DNA of 64,000 nt from an uncultured Muribaculaceae bacterium (GTDB taxonomy: Bacteria > Bacteroidota > Bacteroidia > Bacteroidales > Muribaculaceae): positions 6,127-70,126 of the forward strand of contig CAJTOZ010000013.1 of assembly GCA_910578095.1 (NCBI GenBank), given 5' to 3'. Under the pieces are notes generated by a model, which saw only the letters and a list, made by a program, of their open reading frames with translations, did no database searches and was not told where the DNA came from. Positions within the stretch are counted from its first letter, which is position 1, and the number at the start of each line of letters is the position of its first letter. The position numbers and the translations under genes are program-made. Shown here piece after piece: positions 38,892 through 48,100 of the stretch.

Positions 38892-40940
38892 TTACTTTAC
38901 GAGTTCCTTGCTGACATTGCTGCCGCGGCGCACGATATAGATCTGGCCGGCCTGCGGTTCAGCCACGCGTATGCCCTGCAGATTGAAGTACTCGGCGGGA
39001 GCGTCGCTATCGGAAACCGTGATATCATCGATACCGCTCTGCACTGTTCCGTAGTGGAACTTTGTGAGGGAGCCGATGATACGGCCGGATTCCGGATCCA
39101 CGAAGCCGTAGTAGTAGTCCTGGCCGTCTGTGAGACCTACGGAATTGGTAAAGCGCATGTTCTGGCTCCATTCCATGGATTCGCCTGCGTCAAGGCTTAC
39201 GGTGAAGTTGGTGATGGCACGCACTATGCTGTATGCGCCAAGCTCTTTAGCTAAGATGGCGGGAGCCACATGACCGTAGTAGTACACATCGGAGTTGTTG
39301 GAGAGCTTGCCGGTAAGTTTGATATTGGCATTACGCTTCACCACTTCAACCACTTCAGGATTGTTGCCGACACTCAACAGCTGCACATCGGACACTTCGA
39401 GATCGGAAGTGATGGGGGTGAGTGTGCCGTGTGTCACTGTGGTCTTCAGCTGATAGGAACGCACGGTGCCGTAGGGAACATCGATGGGAGCGATGTAGTC
39501 GCCGACACGGAATGCGGGAGTGACGATATAGCTCGAATTCTCTTTCACGCCTGCGAGCATCACGTTGTAGGAAGTGCGGCCGTAGTTTGTCTCGATGGGA
39601 GTGGTGATCACTTCATCCCAACGATAGAAATCCTGACCTTCACCCACGATGTGGAGACCGAACTGCAGGCCTGTGATAGCACCGTAGCTGTGGTTGAAGA
39701 AACCCTGGCCGGAAGCGCCACCGAAGCCCACGCTCACTGCGCGGCCGAGATTGAAGTAGCCGGGGGTCATTGTCAGACCGGTGCCTACTGCTGTGATGTT
39801 GGGGATAAATTCGCCGCCCTGGTCGGGACGAAGGTTGATAGTGATATCCTGACCGTAGTTGAAGCCGGCGCCCGAAGCAGCACCGCCTGCGCCCTGCTCA
39901 TAGGGATCAAGGCAGTCAAGCAGGAAGTAGCCATCGCTGGTACCGCCCCAGCCCCAGTTGAGGTGGAACATGCCGTCGCCCTGATAACCGTCGACAACGT
40001 AGGCGTGGCCTTCATTGTTGATGGTGCGGCCATCGTAAAGCACGGGGCCTACAGTGGACAGCTGCTCGTAAATGATGTTTTCCCAGTCGGACAGGGTATA
40101 GCAGTCGCGGGAAAGATACTGCACGCCTTTGTCATAGCCGAAATACTTCACGGCTGCGCCACCCACCTTGATGGTCTGCGCGCCGGAACCACCGACAGAT
40201 GCATCGCCATAGTTCATGTCGACAGCGCCGCCAATGGCCACCATGAGCTGCGCTACGGCCTCTTTGGATTCCTTGGAAACAGTGCCGGAATATACATCGA
40301 GCATCTTATCCCACTGGAACACCCAGCCTTCGCAGTCGATCTCGAACGGTGTGGAGGAACCGCTGACAGTGGTCTTGAACTTGGCATCGCTGCCGAGAGC
40401 GGTCTTGGGGTAGTTGAAATACTTCATCACCTGTGCGGCTGCGGTAGCGACACAACCGGTATAGGTACCGGTGGGGCAAAGCAGGTTGTAGGGAGCGTCC
40501 TGATTCCACTTGGTTTTGCAGAGGGGCTCGATTTCGGCACGCTCCGGACGGGCTATACGCTCCGTCTTAGGCTCGAGATTGTTGTCGCGGATATAGGCAA
40601 TCTGGCGGGAATATTCGTCCACCCAGTATTTGAACTCGGGGGCCATGTTCTCGGCATCGAAGCTTCCATTGTCGGAATAGCCAAGCAGAGGCGTAACGGC
40701 GTCATCGGCCGAAACAAGCATGAAACCCTTGTTTTCTTTCGCAAACACATAAACGGCGGGGAGTTCATCTGCAACGGCGGTATAGGCCAGCACGGGAGTC
40801 GTAAGAGCAGGAGCAGCCATACGGCCCTGCGGGAGCGCACGGCTCAGAGCCTGCTCGGGGCTCAGGACTTCAGCAGAAGCAGACACACCTACGGCAGCTA
40901 CCACAGCTGCAGCCAGGAGGCGTTGGGAAATCTTTTTCAT
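38892..40940 (-). CDS. Secreted C10-family cysteine peptidase (streptopain-like)
   Basis: A 682-residue secreted protease. Signal peptide (1-23), a propeptide with the Spi/C10 inhibitor pattern (about 25-130), then the catalytic domain: Cys in YTGCVATAAAQVMKYF (about 161), His in NEGHAYVVDGYQ (about 312) and HLNWGWGGTSDGYF (about 330). Beta domains follow and the last 40 residues (YFNLQGIRVAEPQAGQIYIV) are a recurrent C-terminal motif of exported Bacteroidales proteins, resembling a type IX secretion sorting tail. Host or dietary proteins are plausible substrates. It has a divergent promoter with the S9A peptidase. Confidence 0.9.
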   Translation of the reverse strand: MKKISQRLLAAAVVAAVGVSASAEVLSPEQALSRALPQGRMAAPALTTPVLAYTAVADELPAVYVFAKENKGFMLVSADDAVTPLLGYSDNGSFDAENMAPEFKYWVDEYSRQIAYIRDNNLEPKTERIARPERAEIEPLCKTKWNQDAPYNLLCPTGTYTGCVATAAAQVMKYFNYPKTALGSDAKFKTTVSGSSTPFEIDCEGWVFQWDKMLDVYSGTVSKESKEAVAQLMVAIGGAVDMNYGDASVGGSGAQTIKVGGAAVKYFGYDKGVQYLSRDCYTLSDWENIIYEQLSTVGPVLYDGRTINNEGHAYVVDGYQGDGMFHLNWGWGGTSDGYFLLDCLDPYEQGAGGAASGAGFNYGQDITINLRPDQGGEFIPNITAVGTGLTMTPGYFNLGRAVSVGFGGASGQGFFNHSYGAITGLQFGLHIVGEGQDFYRWDEVITTPIETNYGRTSYNVMLAGVKENSSYIVTPAFRVGDYIAPIDVPYGTVRSYQLKTTVTHGTLTPITSDLEVSDVQLLSVGNNPEVVEVVKRNANIKLTGKLSNNSDVYYYGHVAPAILAKELGAYSIVRAITNFTVSLDAGESMEWSQNMRFTNSVGLTDGQDYYYGFVDPESGRIIGSLTKFHYGTVQSGIDDITVSDSDAPAEYFNLQGIRVAEPQAGQIYIVRRGSNVSKELVK

Positions 40941-41053
40941 AAGCTGTACATATTGAGTATTAATTTTTTAAGCGATACGAAACACGGCGGGCATACTGAC
41001 CATTTTGAGGCCCGGTGCCCGCAAAGGGCTCCTTTTCCAAGGAACACACGCCG

Positions 41054-41061
41054 CAAAATTA
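41054..41061 (-). promoter_or_regulatory. -7 element of the C10 peptidase gene
   Basis: TAATTTTG on the minus strand, about 113 bases before the start codon, divergent from the S9A peptidase element. Confidence 0.55.
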
Positions 41062-41103
41062 GTATTTTTGTATGATATTATGAAATTTTTTGAGCAAAAT
41101 TTG

Positions 41104-41111
41104 TAATTTTG
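41104..41111 (+). promoter_or_regulatory. -7 element of the S9A peptidase operon
   Basis: TAATTTTG, 60 bases before the ATG at 41172. It excludes the earlier in-frame ATG at 41109, which overlaps the element. Confidence 0.6.
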
Positions 41112-41171
41112 CATATAATTCAGCGACAAAAAGCGATTTTTCATAGTAATTCATCATTCCGAGCATTCGTT

Positions 41172-43313
41172 ATGAAACATAAATATCTCTGCTTTTACTT
41201 ATCAGCGATGACACTCCAAGCCATGGCCGCTACCCCCGAAGCTCCGGCAGCCTATCCTGCCGCGCCGACCGACAATACCACCGATACATATTTCGGCACC
41301 ACAGTAGCCGATCCGTTCCGTCCGCTTGAAAACGACACGGCAGCCGCAACCACAGCTTGGGTCGGCGCCGAAAACGAGCTCACACGCTCCTATCTTGACG
41401 CCATACCCTTCCGCAGCGCGCTCCACGCACGCCTCACCGGGCTCAACAACTACCACAAGCGCGGGCTGCCTTCACGGGAAAACGATGGCAAATATTATTT
41501 CTCCGAAAACGACGGACTGCGCAATCAGGCCGTGATCTACCGCGCCGACAATCCCGAGGGCGAAGGCGCCGAAGTGTTTCTCGACCCCAACAATCTCAGC
41601 GCCGACGGCACCGTGGCGCTAACCGGGCTTTTCCAGAGCCGCGACGGACGCTACACGGCCTACACCGTGTCGCGAAGCGGAAGCGACTGGACTGAAATCT
41701 TCGTGATCGACACAGCCACCGGGGCTCTCCTGCCCGACCACATTGAATGGGCCAAGTTCACCGGCGCAGCCTGGCATGGCGACGGCTTCTACTACAGCGC
41801 CTATGCCCGCCCGGAAGCCGGCAAGGAATACTCCAACGCCAACGAATACCATAAAATATTCTACCACCGCCTCGGCACTCCTCAGGAAGCCGACCGCGTG
41901 GTCTACGAAAACAAAGCCGAGCCGCTGCATTTCCACACAGCCGATGTAGCCGATGGCGAGCGCTGGCTTGTAGTGGCCGCAAGCGGTGCCGGCAACGGCA
42001 ATGCCCTATACGTGCGCGATCTCGAAGCCGGCGACGGCGCACCATTCATCTGCATCGAGCCTTCGCAGGAACAGATAATAGAGATAGTGGGCACACGCCC
42101 CGACGGTTCCCTGCTCGCATACACCGGCATCGGCGCCCCCAACTACCGCCTCGTAGCCATCGACCCCGCCGCGCCGGGACGCGAGCACTGGAAAGAGGTA
42201 GTGGCCGAGCGCAAGGACGCCGTGCTCAAAGGCGCCTACGCCTCGCAGCAGGACCTGATACTCGTCTACGACAAGGACGCCGCCCACCATGTGGACATTC
42301 TCTCGGCCGACGGCACCCTCAGCGAGCTGCAGCTCCCCGGCTACGGCACCGTGGGCATATCCGCGTCAAAAAAACATCCCGAAGTATTCTACTCGTTCAC
42401 AAGCTTCGTAAGCCCATCCACCGCCTACTCCTACGACAAGGCGACAGGCACATCGGCCGCCATGCACGCCCCGGCCATCGAAGGCTTCAATCCTGAGCTT
42501 TACACCACCGAGCAAGTGTTCTACACATCGGCCGACGGCACTCGCGTGCCCATGTTCCTCACATATAAGAAAGGGCTGAAACGCGATGGCTCCAACCCCG
42601 TATATCTATATGGCTACGGCGGTTTCAACGTAGCTCTCAACCCGTCGTTCAACCCCAACCGCATCCTATGGCTCGAGAATGGCGGCATATACGCTCAAGC
42701 CAATCTCCGCGGCGGCTCCGAATATGGCGAGGCATGGCATGAAGCCGGCACAAAGCAGCAGAAGCTGAACGTGTTCAACGACTTTATCGCTGCTGCCGAA
42801 TGGCTCATAGAGCAGGGATGGACCACTCCCGAGCGCCTCACCATAGAGGGCGGAAGCAACGGTGGATTGCTCGTGGGAGCATGCACCAACATGCGTCCCG
42901 ACCTCTTCGCCGTGGCCATTCCGCGTGTGGGCGTCATGGACATGATGCGCTACCATCTGTTCACCATCGGCTGGAACTGGGCGCACGACTACGGAACATC
43001 GGCCGACTCTCCCGTGATGGCCGCCTACCTTCTCTCCTACTCGCCTCTCCACAACATCCGCACAGCCGCCGCTCCCTACCCCGCCATCATGGTCACCACC
43101 GCCGACCATGACGACCGTGTGGTGCCTGCGCATTCCTTCAAATACGCGGCCACACTTCAGGCCACCCCCACCGGACCGCGTCCCAAACTCATCCGCATCG
43201 ACTCCAAGGCCGGACACGGCGCCGGAAAGCCCATCGGAAAAGTAATCGACGAATGGGCCGACATCTACAGCTTCGTGTTCCACAACCTCGGCATCACCCC
43301 CGCCACACGATGA
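41172..43313 (+). CDS. Exported prolyl oligopeptidase (S9A)
   Basis: A 713-residue serine peptidase cleaving short peptides after proline. The start at 41172 gives a signal peptide (residues 1-19, MAA end). The beta-propeller (about 70-420) is followed by the alpha/beta-hydrolase domain with the catalytic Ser in IEGGSNGGLLVGA (about 561), Asp in TADHDDRVVPAHS (about 648) and His in SKAGHGAGKP (about 681). It is first of three genes with ATGA overlaps. It may complete digestion of peptides released by the divergent C10 protease. Confidence 0.93.
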   Translation: MKHKYLCFYLSAMTLQAMAATPEAPAAYPAAPTDNTTDTYFGTTVADPFRPLENDTAAATTAWVGAENELTRSYLDAIPFRSALHARLTGLNNYHKRGLPSRENDGKYYFSENDGLRNQAVIYRADNPEGEGAEVFLDPNNLSADGTVALTGLFQSRDGRYTAYTVSRSGSDWTEIFVIDTATGALLPDHIEWAKFTGAAWHGDGFYYSAYARPEAGKEYSNANEYHKIFYHRLGTPQEADRVVYENKAEPLHFHTADVADGERWLVVAASGAGNGNALYVRDLEAGDGAPFICIEPSQEQIIEIVGTRPDGSLLAYTGIGAPNYRLVAIDPAAPGREHWKEVVAERKDAVLKGAYASQQDLILVYDKDAAHHVDILSADGTLSELQLPGYGTVGISASKKHPEVFYSFTSFVSPSTAYSYDKATGTSAAMHAPAIEGFNPELYTTEQVFYTSADGTRVPMFLTYKKGLKRDGSNPVYLYGYGGFNVALNPSFNPNRILWLENGGIYAQANLRGGSEYGEAWHEAGTKQQKLNVFNDFIAAAEWLIEQGWTTPERLTIEGGSNGGLLVGACTNMRPDLFAVAIPRVGVMDMMRYHLFTIGWNWAHDYGTSADSPVMAAYLLSYSPLHNIRTAAAPYPAIMVTTADHDDRVVPAHSFKYAATLQATPTGPRPKLIRIDSKAGHGAGKPIGKVIDEWADIYSFVFHNLGITPATR

Positions 43314-44239
43314 GACTATCCGCTATAACAGCAGCCCTGGGCGCCGCGCTGGCGCTCCAGGGCTGCTTCACCGGCATCGAGAGTACGCCACGCATCACAG
43401 CGGGAGAAGTGCGGCGACAGGATGCGGCACGCCTCACACCGGAAATGCAGTTTCTCGCCACGGTGGCCCCCCAGCCCCCGGCACAGTGGCAGCGCGGCAA
43501 GCAGTTTCACGTGGCCGACAACCGCTTTGCCAAGCTATTTCCTTACACCGACAGCCGTGCCGACAGCCTTGAAGGCACCGCCATCACATACATAGGCATG
43601 CAGGAGGCCCCGTCGCTCACCGGAGAGGGCGCCACCACCATCATCCTCACAACAGCCAAGGCCGACACTCTCATGTACCGTGTCGATGCCTCTCCGGCTA
43701 CAATAGCCTCACGCACGCGCCTCGAGATACCGTTCACCATCGAGCTCGACCCCGTACAGGCCGCCGACAGCCTTATGCGCGGACACATATATTATATAAG
43801 CACCCCGCTGTGGCGCCGCACCGACGGGCGCAGCTGCCCCGGCAAGCGCCACATACCCGTGCGCATACTGGGCGTCGAGCCCGGCCCGGACGGCATCTAC
43901 CCTGCGGCTGTGATTTTCTCGCCTGCCGACACTCCTTCCGACACGGCCATGGTGGCGATGAGCCTGGCGGGCCCACGCGCTCCCCGCAATTTTGCTTCGC
44001 TCTTCTCCTTCACCAATCCCCGCGATGCCTATCCACATATCACCGACGAAGTGTGGGAACTCATAATCCACTCACGGGTGGCCACATCCATGACACGCGA
44101 CGAATGCCGCCTCGCACTCGGCGCACCCGGACGCACCGAGCAAATACCCACACGCGCCGGGATGGTGGAGCGATGGAGCTATGGCGATGGCATCTACCTT
44201 ATCTTCGAAGACGGCATACTCACCCAATACCGACTATGA
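43310..44239 (+). CDS. Lipoprotein of unknown function
   Basis: A 309-residue lipoprotein, start at 43310 (overlap ATGA with the S9A gene), signal MRLSAITAALGAALALQGC with Cys at 19. The mature part is predicted largely beta, with segments such as GKQFHVADNRFAKLFPY and a C-terminal TSMTRDECRLALGAP that resembles the SmpA/BamE-like small repeat (ending WSYGDGIYLIFEDGILTQYRL at bases about 44170-44236). No family was recognised with confidence. It is sandwiched between a peptidase and an MBL-fold gene, with overlaps on both sides, which implies coupled translation. Confidence 0.7.
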   Translation: MRLSAITAALGAALALQGCFTGIESTPRITAGEVRRQDAARLTPEMQFLATVAPQPPAQWQRGKQFHVADNRFAKLFPYTDSRADSLEGTAITYIGMQEAPSLTGEGATTIILTTAKADTLMYRVDASPATIASRTRLEIPFTIELDPVQAADSLMRGHIYYISTPLWRRTDGRSCPGKRHIPVRILGVEPGPDGIYPAAVIFSPADTPSDTAMVAMSLAGPRAPRNFASLFSFTNPRDAYPHITDEVWELIIHSRVATSMTRDECRLALGAPGRTEQIPTRAGMVERWSYGDGIYLIFEDGILTQYRL

Positions 44240-45000
44240 AACTCACCTTTCTCGGCACAGGCACATCGACCGGCGTACCGCAATTGAGGTGCGCGTGCCC
44301 GGCCTGCACATCCTCCGACCCGCGCGACAAACGCCTGCGGGCATCGGCGATGATAGAGACCGGCGGACGGCGCCTGCTCATCGACTGCGGGCCCGACTTC
44401 CGCGAGCAAATGCTGCGTGCCGGATCGCCCGACCTTGATGCATTGCTGCTCACACACATACACTACGACCACGTAGGGGGTATCGACGACCTGCGCCCCT
44501 GGTGCCGCGACGGGCGCCATTTTCCCATACACTGCACTCCCGATGTGGAGCGCGACCTGCGCACGCGTCTCCCCTACTGCTTCGCCGAGCACCCCTACCC
44601 CGGAGTGCCGGCATTCACCATGCAGCCCGTCGACCCGCACGAGCCATTTCTCGCCGCCGGCGTCAGCGTAACACCGCTGCCGGTGATGCACTACCGCCTG
44701 CCCATCATAGGCTTCCGCATAGGCCCGCTGGCCTATATCACCGATGCCAAAACCATTCCCGCCTCTACCCTGCAGCTGCTCCGCGGCATCGACACCCTTG
44801 TGGTGAACGCGCTCCGCCCCGCCGAGCACATCTCCCACATGAACCTCGCGCAAGCGCTCGACTTCGCCATGAGTGTGGGCGCGCGGCGCACCTACCTTAC
44901 CCATATCAGCCACGACATGCCCCCGCACCGGGCCGTCGCGCTCCCGCCCGGCGTAGCGCTCGCCTACGACGGTCTTGAAGTTGAAATTGAGGGCGGATAG
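44236..45000 (+). CDS. MBL-fold metal-dependent hydrolase (PhnP-like)
   Basis: A 254-residue cytoplasmic metallo-beta-lactamase-fold hydrolase. It starts MKLTFLGTGTSTGVPQLRCACPACTSSD with cysteines typical of the PhnP-type zinc site, and has the core motif LLLTHIHYDHVGGIDDLR (about 71-88), GFRIGPLAYITDA (Asp, about 165-177) and THISHDM near the end. PhnP relatives hydrolyse cyclic phosphodiesters; the real substrate is unknown. It overlaps the lipoprotein gene by four bases and ends the operon. Confidence 0.88.
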   Translation: MKLTFLGTGTSTGVPQLRCACPACTSSDPRDKRLRASAMIETGGRRLLIDCGPDFREQMLRAGSPDLDALLLTHIHYDHVGGIDDLRPWCRDGRHFPIHCTPDVERDLRTRLPYCFAEHPYPGVPAFTMQPVDPHEPFLAAGVSVTPLPVMHYRLPIIGFRIGPLAYITDAKTIPASTLQLLRGIDTLVVNALRPAEHISHMNLAQALDFAMSVGARRTYLTHISHDMPPHRAVALPPGVALAYDGLEVEIEGG

Positions 45001-45074
45001 GGATAAAATGTTATATTTCGGTGTGTAGTTTGCATTATTTTAGCCTAAAATTGCAGTTTTTTACTTTTTTTGAC

Positions 45075-45082
45075 TACATTTG
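45075..45082 (+). promoter_or_regulatory. -7 element of the GH95 gene
   Basis: TACATTTG, 27 bases before the ATG at 45109. It lies downstream of the in-frame ATG at 45070 and so rules that start out. No clear TTTG partner. Confidence 0.55.
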
Positions 45083-45108
45083 CACTACTTCATCAACACC
45101 ACAATACC

Positions 45109-48100
45109 ATGAACCAATCCAAGATCACGATCTTGTCAGTCGTGATATTTATGGGCCTCGCACAACTACTTTTCGCAAATAGTTCCGACCCCGACCCAAA
45201 ACACACATCCCTCAAATCCCCGAACAAAGAAATTGCGTCAGGAGATTTATGGTTATTTTGTATGGAAAACTCATCTCAATGGCCAGTCTCGGGGACCTAC
45301 CTGAAAATGCAAAACACATCGGAAGGCATCTATACTGTCGACTTCGACGCATCAGAAGTTCCGGAAATAGATGGCTTCCGCAATTTTTTAATAAGCTCCG
45401 CATCAAACGAGCCCTGGAGCAGCGGAGGCTACGTGATTCCACACTGGCACGGCTCGCAGAGCGTGAACGAATTCACCGCGCCGGGCGACAAAAGAATCCT
45501 CGCCAAAGGTAATAGCGGCAAATACATTCAACTCATTCCCGCACTATCCGGAAAATACACATTCACGCTCGACACCACCGGCGCCGAACCCACCCTCACT
45601 CTCACCGAAACCCCGCTGTTCAGCGTAAGCGTGAGCTACGACGGCGGCGCATCCGCGGAGCTTGAGGGCACAAAATCATGGAGCGATGCATTCACCCTCA
45701 CCGATGCCTCCGCACGCTCGATCTCATTCACCATCAACGGCGAGACATACGGAGGCACATGGGACGGCACCGCGGCTTCAGTAGCGCTCGCGCGCGGAAG
45801 CGCACCCCTGACAGTGCAGGGCCCTGGTATATTCTCCTACACCCTCACAGCAAATAGCGACGACAGCTTCAGCCTCGCCATAACAAAAAAAGAGTACATA
45901 GCACCCGTCACGGTGGCCGTAAGCTACGGCTACAATGAGGCCAAGGAACTGGCCGGCACCACCGGTCCCTGGACCGACGCTTTCACCATCAAGACTTCCA
46001 CTGCCACCACTATCGGCTTCACCATCAACGGCGAGGCATGGGGAGGCGCCGCATGGAACGGAGCCGACGTAGCGCTTGTCAAAGGCGCCTCTCCTGTGAG
46101 CGTACAGGGGCCCGGCATATTCTCCCTGCGCGTGAATAAAGACGGCAACGGCGGCTTTACGCTCTCGCTCTCCAAGACCGACTACGTGGCGCCCATCACA
46201 TCGCTCACCATCTGCGGCCACACCATCAGGCAGAACGCCGAGCAAAGCGCTGTCTACACATTTCCTGCCATAGAGCTCACAGCCGGCGCCGCCGTGACCA
46301 TCTCCGACAACGAAGGCAACACCTACCGCGCCGCCACATCCACAGCCCTCGCCGACGGCACCTTCGCCCTGACGGGCTCCAAAGGAGCGGCATCCAACCT
46401 CACAGCCTCCGCCGACCTAAATTACCTGTTCACCGCTACCGTCACCGGCCGCACCATCTCCCTGAACGTGCTCACCTACAAGCTCTCCGACTCTACTGTT
46501 CCGGCAGCGCTCCTCGACAACTGGGACGGCTCGTACACGCCCGAACATAAGGAGACAATCTGGTTCACGTCCGATGCCTACAACGAAGGCAAGCAGGAAG
46601 CCGACGGCGATGCCGGCATAGGGCACTACGGCCACTATAAGGACGTATTCCTTATCGGCAACGGCCGCATAGGCGCATCCGTGATCGGGAGCCAGTCGGA
46701 AACAATATACATCAGCGACAAGACAAACTTCAGCGCCGACCTTGATGAAGGCAATACATTCAAGGAATGGCAAGGCGGCTTCCACGGCATGGCCACCCTT
46801 TCGGTAAAGCGGGAAGCACCATCCATGGGCTACAACAGCGGACAGCTCGTGCGCCAGCTCGACATGACCACCGGCGTTGTCACCTACGCCCGCCACGACG
46901 GCGGCACATACGTCACGCAAGAATATCTTTGCTCAGGGCCGTACGATGTGTTCGGCATGCGCTTCGATGCAAAAGAAGGCACTACAATGAGCTATAGCTT
47001 CGGCCTTGGCAACATCACGGGCGCCTCTGAGAGCTTCGGACCCGAATACATCAGCCTCACCGGCAACGGCGGCAGCAACATCACCACCGCATGCGTGGTG
47101 GCTCGCGTCGTCACCGATGGCACCACCTCCTCCGATGGCAAGACAATGTCGGTGGCCGGCGCCACCTATCTCTATCTGATATGCGGGGCCGGGACAGACT
47201 ACGAGATGAACAACACCACCTTCGTCAGCGGCCAGAGCGCATCCGAGCTTGCCCGCAGCATAAAGGCAAAAGTCGACGCCGCAGCCGCGGTGATAGAACG
47301 TCCGCACGGCTGGGCGCAGTTCTATCAGGAATCCGTGGCCGACCACAGCCGCCTCTTCAACGCCATGAAATTCGACCTCTACGATGCCGAAAACGACCGC
47401 CCCACCAACGAACTTCTAAACGAATACAAAGCTCAGAGCATATCGTCGGCCGCAGCATCTTCCACGCCACGCACACGTATGTTCGACATCCTGCTCGCCC
47501 ACATGGGACGCTACATTGCCATCGCCTCCTCCCGCGGCGTATCCGACCAACCATCCAACCTGCAGGGCACATGGGCCGATATGGCCCACGCTCCCTGGCT
47601 CGGCGACTACCACTGCAACATCAACCTGCAGATGAACTACTGGCCCAGCGAGCCCACAGGCATAGGCGAGACGCACATGCCGCTGTTCCGCTACATGAAG
47701 AATTTCGCCGCCGGCAAATGGAAAAAGTACGCCGAGAACATGGGCAAAAAAGGTTGGACCCACGCGATGGGCCTCAGCCCGTTCGGCTCATCCTATAAAT
47801 ACAACGGCGAATACCCTGAAGGCGCAGCCTGGAACTGCACCCACATCTGGCAGCACTATCTCTTCACGCTCGACCGCAACTTCCTGGCCGAATACTTCGA
47901 TACACTCTACGGCTGCTGCGAGCATCTCGCCGACTGCATGACCACATACAACGGCAAGAAAGTGCTCTCCAGCGTGTACTCGCCCGAGATCGGAGGCGGT
48001 TCCTCTCCGGCCGTTCATGCCACACAGATAGCCTACCAGATGGTGGATGCCACCCGTAAAGCAGCACTAATACTTGGAAAAACAGAGCAGGCCGAGAAAC

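Noticed and set aside
39270..41075. 601-codon plus-strand frame opposite the C10 peptidase
   Set aside because: Antisense shadow of a protein with clear catalytic motifs and signal peptide; His/Gly-rich composition is typical of reverse-complement frames.
45028..45048. Short palindrome TTTTAGCCTAAAA upstream of GH95 as an operator
   Set aside because: Thirteen bases in A+T-rich sequence can occur by chance and no second copy was seen nearby.
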